A stretch of 64,000 nt of DNA, taken from positions 248,001-312,000 of the forward strand of contig NZ_KB891799.1 of assembly GCF_000373565.1 (NCBI RefSeq), given 5' to 3'. The notes under the pieces were generated by a model. The model saw nothing but the letters and a program-made list of their open reading frames with translations, searched no databases and had not been told where the DNA came from. Shown piece by piece: positions 50,733-57,733 of this stretch. The stretch is from Streptomyces sp. HmicA12 (GTDB lineage: Bacteria; Actinomycetota; Actinomycetes; Streptomycetales; Streptomycetaceae). Both the position numbers and the translations under genes were made by a program. The stretch's first letter is position 1. Each line of letters starts with the position of its first letter.

Positions 50733-51962
50733 CTATTCGACGAGCGCGTCCGGCTTGCCCTTGCTGCGCGGGCGCTCCTCGACCATCTTGCCCCAGACGA
50801 TCATTCGATACGTACTGGTGAATTCCGGCGTGCACGTCGTCAGGGTGATGTAACGACCCGGCTTGGTGAATCCGGACCCCGCCGGGACCGGGTTGATCAC
50901 CGCGGTGTTCGACGGCGACGTCTGAGCGAGCCTGCTCGACATCTTGTACACGTAGTACTTGTCCTGCGTCTCGACCACGATCGGATCGCCCGGTTCGAGC
51001 CGGTTGATGTAGCGGAACGGCTCGCCGTGCGTGTTGCGGTGCCCGGCGACCGCGAAGTTGCCGGTCTTCGCGTCCGGCATCGCGGTCGGAATGCTGTCCT
51101 CGCCGTAGTGCCCGACCATGCCCTTGTCGAGGACCTTCGTCTTGCTGATGCCCTCGGCGATCGGCACCACGACGTCCAGCTTGGGGATGTACATGATCGC
51201 GAAGCCCTGGCCCGGCTCGAACGTGCCCGGCTTGCGCTTGCCGTTCGCCCAGTCGTCCTCGAGGTGGCTGCGGGCGTTCCCCGCCAGGTTGTGGGCCCGG
51301 ATGTTCGACCACCACAGCTGGTAGGTGACGAACAGCAGCATCAACACCCCGAGGGTGATGAAGACTTCACCGATCGCCCGGCTCGCGATCACCCCGGCGC
51401 CGGGCTTGGCCGCCTTCGCCGCGCGCCGCGCCTCGACCCGGCTCAGCGGCTTGCCGTCGTCCTCGGCGCCCGCCCCGGCCTCGGGCTCCTGCTGCGGGCC
51501 GGCGTGCCGACCGCCGCCGCCCTTCTTCGCGGCCTTCCGGCGCGCGGCCCGGCCACCGGTCACGACCGGCTCCGGCTCGGCCGTCGCACCGGCTATTCGC
51601 CGGGTGTCCGCGGTCCGCAGCGCGACGGTCTCGTCGTCCCGCACCGGCTGGCGTACAGGCTGCCGCACCGGCTGCCGTACAGGCTCTTGTACGGCGATGG
51701 GCTCGGGTTCGGGCGCGGCCGCGGGGGCAGGCTGCTGAGCGCCTCCGTACCAGTCCTGCGCGTACCCGTTGGGGTCGTACCACTCCGGCTCCGGTTCGGG
51801 CCGCTGAGGCTCGGCCTGAGGCGTTTCCTGCCCCGCCCTGAACCACGGCGAAGGGTGCTGCCCCGGCAACGGGTCGCTGAGGGGGTCGTCGAGGCGCCGC
51901 ACGGCGTCCTCCAACTCCCCTGCCTCCCCTCCACCCTCACGCTCGGGGCGCAGCGCGGTCAC
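50733..51962 (-). CDS. srtE1: Class E sortase (SrtE1-like) with long disordered N-terminus
   Basis: This 409-residue sortase has a cytosolic N-terminal region of about 180 residues. It is rich in Pro/Glu/Arg and includes three QPVR repeats (about 106-117). A membrane helix (IGEVFITLGVLMLLFVTYQLWW) and the sortase domain follow, with His in VAGHRNTHG, Cys in ITLTTC and Arg in STYRMIVWG. The GTG start overlaps the pabA stop by 4 bases, so a wall-protein enzyme is translationally coupled to a folate/tryptophan enzyme gene. Probable main housekeeping sortase for chaplin display. The symbol is by synteny. Confidence 0.87.
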   Translation of the reverse strand: MTALRPEREGGGEAGELEDAVRRLDDPLSDPLPGQHPSPWFRAGQETPQAEPQRPEPEPEWYDPNGYAQDWYGGAQQPAPAAAPEPEPIAVQEPVRQPVRQPVRQPVRDDETVALRTADTRRIAGATAEPEPVVTGGRAARRKAAKKGGGGRHAGPQQEPEAGAGAEDDGKPLSRVEARRAAKAAKPGAGVIASRAIGEVFITLGVLMLLFVTYQLWWSNIRAHNLAGNARSHLEDDWANGKRKPGTFEPGQGFAIMYIPKLDVVVPIAEGISKTKVLDKGMVGHYGEDSIPTAMPDAKTGNFAVAGHRNTHGEPFRYINRLEPGDPIVVETQDKYYVYKMSSRLAQTSPSNTAVINPVPAGSGFTKPGRYITLTTCTPEFTSTYRMIVWGKMVEERPRSKGKPDALVE

Positions 51963-52615
51963 GCCGAGGCCCTGCCCACGACCGGCGCGAGCCCGGCAGA
52001 TCTGGCGACCGCGCCCGCGTCCCCGCATTCGGCGAGCCAGTTCGCCAGCATCAGGTGCCCGTGCTCGGTGAGGACGGACTCCGGGTGGAACTGGACTCCC
52101 TCGACGGGCAGTTCGCGGTGGCGCAGGCCCATGACGATGCCGTCCTCGGTGCGGGCCGTGACCTCGAGCTCGGCGGGGACGGTGCCCGGCTCGGCGGCCA
52201 GCGAGTGGTAGCGGGTCGCCGTGAACGGGTCGGGCAGACCCGCGAAGACGCCCTTCCCCTCGTGCCGGACCAGCGAGGTCTTGCCGTGCAGCAGCTCCGG
52301 CGCCCGGTCCACCACGCCCCCGTACGCCACCTGCATCGACTGCATGCCGAGACAGACACCGAAGACGGGGACGCCGGTCGCGGCGCAGTGGCGCACCATC
52401 TCGATGCAGACACCGGCCTGTTCGGGAGCGCCGGGGCCGGGCGAGAGCAGCACGCCGTCGAAGCCGTCCTGCGCGTGAGAGGTCGTCACCTCGTCGTTGC
52501 GCAGCACCTCGCACTCGGCACCCAGCTGGTACAGGTACTGGACGAGGTTGAAGACGAAGCTGTCGTAGTTGTCGACGACGAGAATGCGCGTCTTACGGGA
52601 CTCTCGGGTACTCAC
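51959..52615 (-). CDS. pabA: Aminodeoxychorismate/anthranilate synthase glutamine amidotransferase (PabA/TrpG)
   Basis: The 218-residue class I glutamine amidotransferase supplies ammonia to chorismate. Motifs: ILVVDNYDSFVFNLVQYLYQ start, oxyanion region LLSPGPGAPEQAG, nucleophile Cys88 in GVCLGMQ, His177/Glu179 in VQFHPES. The matching synthase component is not adjacent, so PabA versus TrpG (or a shared subunit) cannot be decided; actinobacterial synteny suggests a PabA-like role. The GTG at 52615 overlaps the stop of a 53-residue membrane protein gene (GTGA), and its own stop overlaps srtE1. Confidence 0.9.
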   Translation of the reverse strand: MSTRESRKTRILVVDNYDSFVFNLVQYLYQLGAECEVLRNDEVTTSHAQDGFDGVLLSPGPGAPEQAGVCIEMVRHCAATGVPVFGVCLGMQSMQVAYGGVVDRAPELLHGKTSLVRHEGKGVFAGLPDPFTATRYHSLAAEPGTVPAELEVTARTEDGIVMGLRHRELPVEGVQFHPESVLTEHGHLMLANWLAECGDAGAVARSAGLAPVVGRASA

Positions 52616-52773
52616 TGGCCGTCCACCGTCACATCGTTGAAGGGCAGCAGCGGCTCGGCCCACGGGAAGACGTACTGGAAGAGGACGTAGACGACCGCCA
52701 GGACCAGCACGACCGAGATCAGTGCCCTCACCCACACGTTGCCCGGCAGATGCCGCCAGATCCAGCCGTACAT
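52612..52773 (-). CDS. Small (53-residue) single-helix membrane protein coupled to pabA
   Basis: Minus-strand ATG at 52773 reads MYGWIWRHLPGNVWVR, then a 20-residue hydrophobic helix (ALISVVLVLAVVYVLFQYVF) and a short outer tail PWAEPLLPFNDVTVDGQ. The stop overlaps the pabA start by 4 bases. A Shine-Dalgarno-like GGGGAGCGACC lies before the ATG. Codon use is normal for the genome (GC-ending third positions), supporting a real gene. Function unknown; the position among sortases suggests a membrane accessory. It falls below common gene-length cut-offs. Confidence 0.8.
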   Translation of the reverse strand: MYGWIWRHLPGNVWVRALISVVLVLAVVYVLFQYVFPWAEPLLPFNDVTVDGQ

Positions 52774-52834
52774 GCCGGTCGCTCCCCTTCGTCTGTCCCT
52801 TGTCCCTCAAAAACCACCGCCGTACGGCACCAGA

Positions 52835-53530
52835 CTAACGGCGCAACGCTTTCGGTTTCCCGGCCTCCACAGGCTGGGTGGAATCAAGGTGCGCCCACAC
52901 GATCAGCCGATGACTGTGGCCCCACTCCGGCTCGCACGTCGTGAGCGTCAGATAGCGGCCCGGCTCCCTGTACCCGGACTTGCGCGGCACGGGATCGATG
53001 ACGGCGACATCGCTCGGCAGCGTCTTGTACGGCTTGGTGTCGATGACGTACGTGAACCAGGTCGTCCCGTCCGTGAGCACCACGTCGTCGCCGGGTCGCA
53101 GCTTCGGGAAGTCCTTGAACGGGTCGCCGTACGTACGACGATGCCCGGCCACGGCGAAGTTCCCCTTCTGCCCGAGCTGCGCGGTGCCGGAGTAGTGCCC
53201 GAGGCCCTTCTTGAGGGTCGCGACGTTCGTGTTCTCCAGGACCGGCTTGTTCCACGTGAAACCGAGCCGTGGGACGTACATCACGGCGAACGGCCGGCCG
53301 TTCCTGTACGCGGTCGGCTGCGGCGGCGACGTCGCGTCCGGCCGGCTCGGCTGCGCACTGGCCACGGGTCTCTTCGCCCACTGGTCCTGGAGGTCGTCGA
53401 TCTGATGGTCCATCGCACTGTCGGCCTTCACACCGGTCCAGAACAGCACGTACACGACGAACAGCACGATCACGGCACCCACGGTGATGCACAGCTCGCT
53501 GAACGTCCGGACGACGACTCGCACCGACAC
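52835..53530 (-). CDS. Third class E sortase
   Basis: This 231-residue sortase has a membrane helix at about 12-32 (LCITVGAVIVLFVVYVLFW) and a catalytic domain with His130 (VAGHRRTYG), Cys199 (LTLTTC) and Arg208 in GHSHRLIVWA. The residues after Cys (EPEWGHSH) differ from the other two copies (TPVYTSEY, TPEFTSTY), so substrate choice probably differs. GTG start after GGGGG. It lies between DUF881 and the small membrane gene, all on one strand. A one-mismatch ParB site lies within it. Confidence 0.87.
   Translation of the reverse strand: MSVRVVVRTFSELCITVGAVIVLFVVYVLFWTGVKADSAMDHQIDDLQDQWAKRPVASAQPSRPDATSPPQPTAYRNGRPFAVMYVPRLGFTWNKPVLENTNVATLKKGLGHYSGTAQLGQKGNFAVAGHRRTYGDPFKDFPKLRPGDDVVLTDGTTWFTYVIDTKPYKTLPSDVAVIDPVPRKSGYREPGRYLTLTTCEPEWGHSHRLIVWAHLDSTQPVEAGKPKALRR
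53249..53262. promoter_or_regulatory. parS-like site, one mismatch
   Basis: GTTCCACGTGAAAC differs from the Streptomyces parS GTTTCACGTGAAAC at one base. It lies inside the third sortase gene. One-mismatch sites are known to work in the oriC-proximal cluster. Confidence 0.65.
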
Positions 53531-53577
53531 CCCCCGGTGTCCGCTGGTGGTTGCTCCGCGGCGCTACTCCACGGCTT

Positions 53578-54369
53578 CTACTCCACGGGCTTCGCGTAGT
53601 GGAGATCCACTGTGCCCGAGTAGCCGGGAAGAGTCACCGCCCCGTCGTCCTCGACTTTCCAGCCGAGCCCGTACGCGTTGACGTAGAGCATGTAGTTCTG
53701 GATCTCCGGCGAGGCCGCGACGGCGTTCTTCAGCTTCTCCGGGTCGCCGACCGCCGTGATCTTGTACGGGGGCGAGTAGACGCGGCCCTGGAGGATCAGG
53801 GTGTTGCCGACGCAGCGCACGGCGGACGTGGAGATGAGCCGCTGGTCCATGACCTTGATGCCCTTGGCGCCGCCGTGCCACAGGGCGTTCACCACGGCCT
53901 GCAGGTCCTGCTGGTGGATGACCAGGTCGTTGGGCTGCGGCTCGGGGTAGCCGGGGAGCTTGGCGGTGGCGTTGGGCGGGGCGTCGTCGAGCGTGACGGA
54001 GATCGCCTCGCCCTTCAGCTTCTTCGTCCCGGACGCCTTCTCCAGGCCGTCCAGCTTCTCGTCCTCGGCCTTGGTCGACCCGTCGTCGCGCTCGGCCAGG
54101 CGCTCGACGTCGCCGCGGGTCCCGCTGTTGCCCTCTTCCAGTTCCTTGTTCTTGCGGCTGCGCTCCTGAATCAGGTCGGAGAGCTTCAGAAGGGACGCAT
54201 CCGTACGGATATTGGTGCCCTTGGCCGTATTGAAACTGGTGAAGAAGATGAGCCCGGCGAGGGCGAAAACGCCCACAGTGAGCACCCGTACGGGCCGGAA
54301 ACGACCACGGGTGGGACCGTTGCCGCTGCTGTCCGTACGGCTTTTGTCAGGGTCGGCAGAATTGCTCAA
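53578..54369 (-). CDS. DUF881 family membrane protein (Rv0012-like)
   Basis: A 263-residue protein: a cytosolic basic start, one membrane helix (about 27-47, VRVLTVGVFALAGLIFFTSF), a coiled coil (LIQERSRKNKELEEGNSGTR) and the outer DUF881 domain with IHQQDLQAVVNALWHGGAKG, DQRLISTSAVRCVGNTLIL and the end PGYSGTVDLHYA. Function unknown. In mycobacteria and Streptomyces it sits next to crgA, suggesting a role at division or wall sites. The TTG start at 54369 is preceded by AAGGAG; divergent from crgA. Confidence 0.9.
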   Translation of the reverse strand: MSNSADPDKSRTDSSGNGPTRGRFRPVRVLTVGVFALAGLIFFTSFNTAKGTNIRTDASLLKLSDLIQERSRKNKELEEGNSGTRGDVERLAERDDGSTKAEDEKLDGLEKASGTKKLKGEAISVTLDDAPPNATAKLPGYPEPQPNDLVIHQQDLQAVVNALWHGGAKGIKVMDQRLISTSAVRCVGNTLILQGRVYSPPYKITAVGDPEKLKNAVAASPEIQNYMLYVNAYGLGWKVEDDGAVTLPGYSGTVDLHYAKPVE

Positions 54370-54522
54370 CGTACCCTTATCTCCTTCGACGCCGCGGAAG
54401 CACTACGCTAACGGACGCCCGGGGGAGCGCTCAGAGTCCTTTGAAGTTCCGCTTGTACGCTGCCCGGAGCCCAGCCCACGTTCCCTGCGCGGCCACGCAG
54501 CGCATCGACAGGAGAGACCCTC

Positions 54523-54780
54523 GTGCCGAAGTCACGTATCCGCAAGAAGGCCGACTACACGCCGCCGCCGGCGTCGAAGCAGGCAGCCAACATCAAGTTG
54601 ACCAACCGCGGCTGGGTGGCCCCGGTGATGCTCGCGATGTTCCTCATCGGACTCGCGTGGATCGTCGTCTTCTACGTGTCGGACACCCAGCTGCCGATCG
54701 AGTCCTTCGGCAACTGGAACATCGTGGTCGGCTTCGGCTTCATCGCCGCCGGATTCGGTGTCTCCACACAGTGGAAGTAG
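54523..54780 (+). CDS. crgA: Cell division protein CrgA
   Basis: The 85-residue actinobacterial division protein has two membrane helices ([20 protein letters not shown] and [15 protein letters not shown]) after a cytosolic basic tail [15 protein letters not shown]. In Streptomyces it controls FtsZ ring placement in aerial hyphae; in mycobacteria it recruits PBPs. GTG start with AGGAGAG. Full length and conserved. Confidence 0.95.
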   Translation: MPKSRIRKKADYTPPPASKQAANIKLTNRGWVAPVMLAMFLIGLAWIVVFYVSDTQLPIESFGNWNIVVGFGFIAAGFGVSTQWK

Positions 54781-54816
54781 CGCACGACCAGGCCTTCGCT
54801 CCAGCTCTGCCCCAAG

Positions 54817-55051
54817 CTATCCACTGAGTTATCCACAACCGTTTTCCACAGTGGGGATAACTCTACGATCTGTGGATAACCCTCGGACTGTTGACGCCGG
54901 TGTGACTAATGCGGCATCCGTCGAGCACACGTTCGCCCCTTGCCTCTTCTGGGGAAATCCCAGGTCAGGGGCGAGGGGCGCGGTCGTTCCGCACAGGTTG
55001 CACAAGATCCGGCACACACTGTGGACAACGGTGGACAACATCGGTGGATAA
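54817..55051. promoter_or_regulatory. Cluster of DnaA boxes
   Basis: Eight DnaA-box matches in 235 bases. Perfect: TTATCCACA at 54829 (plus), the same on minus at 54871-54879, and TTGTCCACA on minus at 55020-55028 (preferred Streptomyces form). One mismatch: TTTTCCACA 54842, TTATCCCCA minus 54852, TTGTCCACC minus 55030, TTATCCACC minus 55043. Two mismatches: CTATCCACT 54817. Three boxes at 55020-55051 are head-to-tail. No DUE-like AT-rich 13-mers are seen, so it looks like a DnaA-binding (titration) locus rather than oriC. S. coelicolor has such clusters (H69, H24, D78) near oriC; this may be one. Confidence 0.85.
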
Positions 55052-55057
55052 CTGGGC

Positions 55058-55951
55058 TCAGGTGAGCTGGGCGGTCCTGACGAGGATCATCACGATCACG
55101 ACCGCGAGGAGCAGGCCACAGGTCCCGAACTGGATCAGGGAACGGCGCTCGCGCGGGGCATGCACCATCGCGTATCCGACGACCACACCGGCGACGAGGC
55201 CGCCGATGTGGGCCTGCCAGGAGATACCCGCCCAGGTGAACGTGAAGATCAGGTTGATCACGAGCAGCCCGATGACCGGGCGCATGTCGTAGTTGAGGCG
55301 GCGCATCAGCACCGCTGTCGCTCCGAACAGGCCGTAGATGGCGCCGGAGGCCCCCAGCGTGGAGGTATGCGGGTCAGCGAAGACGTACGCAACGGCACCG
55401 CCCGCCAGTCCCGAGACGAAGTAGAGCGCCAGATAACGGGACCTGCCGAGCGCGGCTTCCAGAGGGCCGCCGAGCCACCACAGGCTGAGCATGTTGAAGG
55501 CGATGTGCCAGATCTCGTAGTGCGCGAACATCGAGGTCACCAGGCGATACCACTCACCGGCCGCCACGCCCTCCTGCGGCGCGAAGGGTCCCGGCGGCCA
55601 AGACCCGACCAGCACCAGGTGATCCAGCAGAGTGTCGCTGATCTGGGCGGCGATGAACACGGCCACGTTGATCCCGATCAGCACCTTGGTGACCAGCCGA
55701 GGATCCGACGCGATCGTGCCCCCGGCGACGGTGCGCGGCTGATTGGCGGCGGGCGCGTGCCCCGTACCGGAACCGCCCCGCACACACTCCGGGCACTGGA
55801 AGCCGACCGACGCACTGACCATGCACTCCGGGCAGATGGGCCGCTCGCAGCGGGTGCAGCGGATGCCGGTCTGCCGGTCCGGATGCCGGTAGCAGCCGGG
55901 CAGCCCCTGGGAGTCCTGCGGTCCCTGCGGGTTGCCTGGCGCCTGTTCCAT
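55058..55951 (-). CDS. Rhomboid family intramembrane serine protease
   Basis: A 297-residue protein with an N-terminal zinc-finger (B-box-like) region, CYRHPDRQTGIRCTRCERP...CPECM...CPEC at 20-56. Six or seven membrane helices follow, with the catalytic Ser202 in LGASGAIYG, His248 in WQAHIGG and the conserved YRLVTSMFAHYEIWHIAFNM loop. It cleaves membrane-embedded substrates. The location next to crgA is conserved in Streptomyces. The last stop lies just 7 bases from the DnaA-box cluster. Confidence 0.92.
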   Translation of the reverse strand: MEQAPGNPQGPQDSQGLPGCYRHPDRQTGIRCTRCERPICPECMVSASVGFQCPECVRGGSGTGHAPAANQPRTVAGGTIASDPRLVTKVLIGINVAVFIAAQISDTLLDHLVLVGSWPPGPFAPQEGVAAGEWYRLVTSMFAHYEIWHIAFNMLSLWWLGGPLEAALGRSRYLALYFVSGLAGGAVAYVFADPHTSTLGASGAIYGLFGATAVLMRRLNYDMRPVIGLLVINLIFTFTWAGISWQAHIGGLVAGVVVGYAMVHAPRERRSLIQFGTCGLLLAVVIVMILVRTAQLT

Positions 55952-56081
55952 GACCGTCGTCCCCTTGTCGTGAGCGTGGATGAAGCGCCGCGTGGCAACG
56001 CACCGCCCCGCTCATCCTTACGGACGGGCGGGGCGCATTGGTTCCCGTACCGGGATTCGCGCGCGGGCTGCCTGCGGGTGC

Positions 56082-56609
56082 CTATCGGGTCTCGACGACC
56101 ACGGACTCGATGACCACGTCGTTGACCGGGCGGTCGGTGCGCGGGTTCGTCTGCGCGCCCGCGATCGCGTCCACGACCTTCTGGCTCGCCTCGTCGACGA
56201 CCTCGCCGAAGATGCTGTGCTTACGGGTCAGCCAGGCGGTCGGCGCGACGGTGACGAAGAACTGCGAGCCGTTGGTGCCCGGGCCCGCGTTGGCCATGGC
56301 CAGCAGGTACGGCTTGGTGAAGGCCAGGTCGGGGTGGAACTCGTCCTCGAACTGGTAGCCGGGTCCGCCCGTGCCGTTGCCCAGCGGGTCGCCGCCCTGA
56401 ATCATGAAGCCGCTGATCACACGGTGGAAGACCGTGCCGTCGTAGAGCGGGGCCGTGGACTTCTCGCCGGTCTCGGGGTTGGTCCACTCGCGCTCGCCCT
56501 TGGCGAGCTCCACGAAGTTCTTGACCGTCTTGGGCGCGTGGTTCGGCAGAAGCCTGACCTCGATGTCGCCCTGATTGGTCCTGAGGGTGGCATACAGCTG
56601 CTCGGCCAC
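56082..56609 (-). CDS. ppiA: Peptidyl-prolyl cis-trans isomerase (cyclophilin)
   Basis: The 175-residue cytosolic cyclophilin has VFHRVISGFMIQGGDPLGNGTGGPGYQ (catalytic Arg and Phe region, here quoted in parts), LLAMANAGPGTNGSQFFVT and HSIFGEVVDEAS. GTG start at 56609 after GAAGGCGG; no signal peptide. It corresponds to PpiA of the mycobacterial oriC-proximal block. The family catalyses prolyl isomerisation and protein folding. Confidence 0.92.
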   Translation of the reverse strand: MAEQLYATLRTNQGDIEVRLLPNHAPKTVKNFVELAKGEREWTNPETGEKSTAPLYDGTVFHRVISGFMIQGGDPLGNGTGGPGYQFEDEFHPDLAFTKPYLLAMANAGPGTNGSQFFVTVAPTAWLTRKHSIFGEVVDEASQKVVDAIAGAQTNPRTDRPVNDVVIESVVVETR

Positions 56610-56946
56610 GATCCGCCTTCCGTCGTCTTCTCTGCCTTCCCGATCCTCGCACGGGCCCGGCGTCGTGACCCCCGGCGGACATGTCGTGGTCGTACGGGGG
56701 TTTCAGCCACCGAAACCGGTCTACTCGATACCGACCGGGCGCGCCCGGCCACGATCCGTGGCATTGTCGTCGCCAAGCCCTATTACCGCTCTTACCGTCC
56801 TTACCGTTCTTTCCGTTTCGTACTGATCCTTACTGATCGGTACACGGCTTTAACAAGCCTTACCACCGCATGAAGCCTCCAGCAGGCATGATCTGCAAAA
56901 GGGTGGAAAGGTGAAATACCTGTACGCCACCGAGGAGGAGGATCAC
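56610..56946. other. Intergenic region with 10-bp TTACCG repeats
   Basis: 337 bases between ppiA and the DUF5324 gene. Around 56783-56816 the hexamer TTACCG (and TTTCCG) recurs every 10 bases, about one helical turn. Beyond it is an AT-rich stretch (TGATCCTTACTGATCGG) likely to be the promoter of the following gene. No gene supported. Confidence 0.55.
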
Positions 56947-57651
56947 GTGACCCGCATCGACAGCGTGCGCGCCGCGACCGGCTCGGCGAAGGACAGCGTG
57001 CTGCACGCCGCGGAAGTGGTGGCGCCCTACGCAGGGACGGCCAAGGACAAGGCCGCGCAGTACGCGCACGACGCCCGAGTCGTGCTCGGCCCCAAGGTCT
57101 CGCAGGCCGCGCAGCAGGCGCGCGTCCAGTACGACGCCCACCTGGCCCCGCGTGTGGAGCAGGCTCGCACGCACGTACCGCCGAAGGTCGACCATGCCGC
57201 GCACGAAGCGGCGGTCCGCACCCGCAAGGCTGCCCGGCAGGCGGCCGACTATTCGAAGCCTCGTATCGAGCACGCCGTGGCCGCGGCCGGCCCGGTGCGC
57301 GACGAGGCGGCGGCCCGCAGTACCGCGGCGCTGGCCGCGCTGCGCGGGCAGATCTCTCCCGAGCAGATCAGGAAGCTCGCCCGCAAGCGGGAGCGCCGTG
57401 TCCGCGCCGGGCGGCTGGCCAAGGGCCTCGTCGTGACCGGCGTGCTGGTCGGCGGGGCGTTCGCCGCCTGGAAGTGGTGGGACAAGCAGGCCAACCCGGA
57501 CTGGCTCGTCGAGCCGCCGGCCGCCACCGAGGTGCCCGACACCGCCCCGCTGACCTCGGTCGACGGCAGCGGTCAGGACATCCTCGACCCGGAGGTCCAG
57601 GCCAAGCAGGCCGAGGCGGAGGCCGAGACCGGCCCGAAGGACAAGCACTGA
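56947..57651 (+). CDS. DUF5324 family protein
   Basis: A 234-residue actinobacterial protein of unknown function. The first 165 residues or so are amphipathic Ala/Lys/Arg helices in repeated blocks (ATGSAKDSVLHAAEVVAPYA, TRKAARQAADYSKPRIEHA), resembling apolipoprotein/PspA-like membrane-surface helices. One membrane helix follows (LVVTGVLVGGAFAAWKWW), then an acidic tail. The GTG at 56947 has GAGGAGG 6 bases upstream; an in-frame GTG at 56911 is possible. Confidence 0.82.
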   Translation: MTRIDSVRAATGSAKDSVLHAAEVVAPYAGTAKDKAAQYAHDARVVLGPKVSQAAQQARVQYDAHLAPRVEQARTHVPPKVDHAAHEAAVRTRKAARQAADYSKPRIEHAVAAAGPVRDEAAARSTAALAALRGQISPEQIRKLARKRERRVRAGRLAKGLVVTGVLVGGAFAAWKWWDKQANPDWLVEPPAATEVPDTAPLTSVDGSGQDILDPEVQAKQAEAEAETGPKDKH

Positions 57652-57677
57652 CGCGTCACCGGCCACGGCCGTACGCG

Positions 57678-57716
57678 ACGAAGGCGGGCGCCCCGCACAG
57701 GGGCGCCCGCCTTCGT
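57678..57716. terminator. Bidirectional hairpin terminator
   Basis: ACGAAGGCGGGCGCCCC / GGGGCGCCCGCCTTCGT, perfect 17-bp stem with 5-base loop, between converging genes. Confidence 0.87.
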
Positions 57717-57733
57717 GCGCCGGGGCACGGCGG

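Noticed and set aside
54817..55051. The chromosomal oriC itself
   Set aside because: No dnaA or dnaN gene is adjacent, only eight boxes are present (Streptomyces oriC has about 19) and no AT-rich unwinding region is seen.
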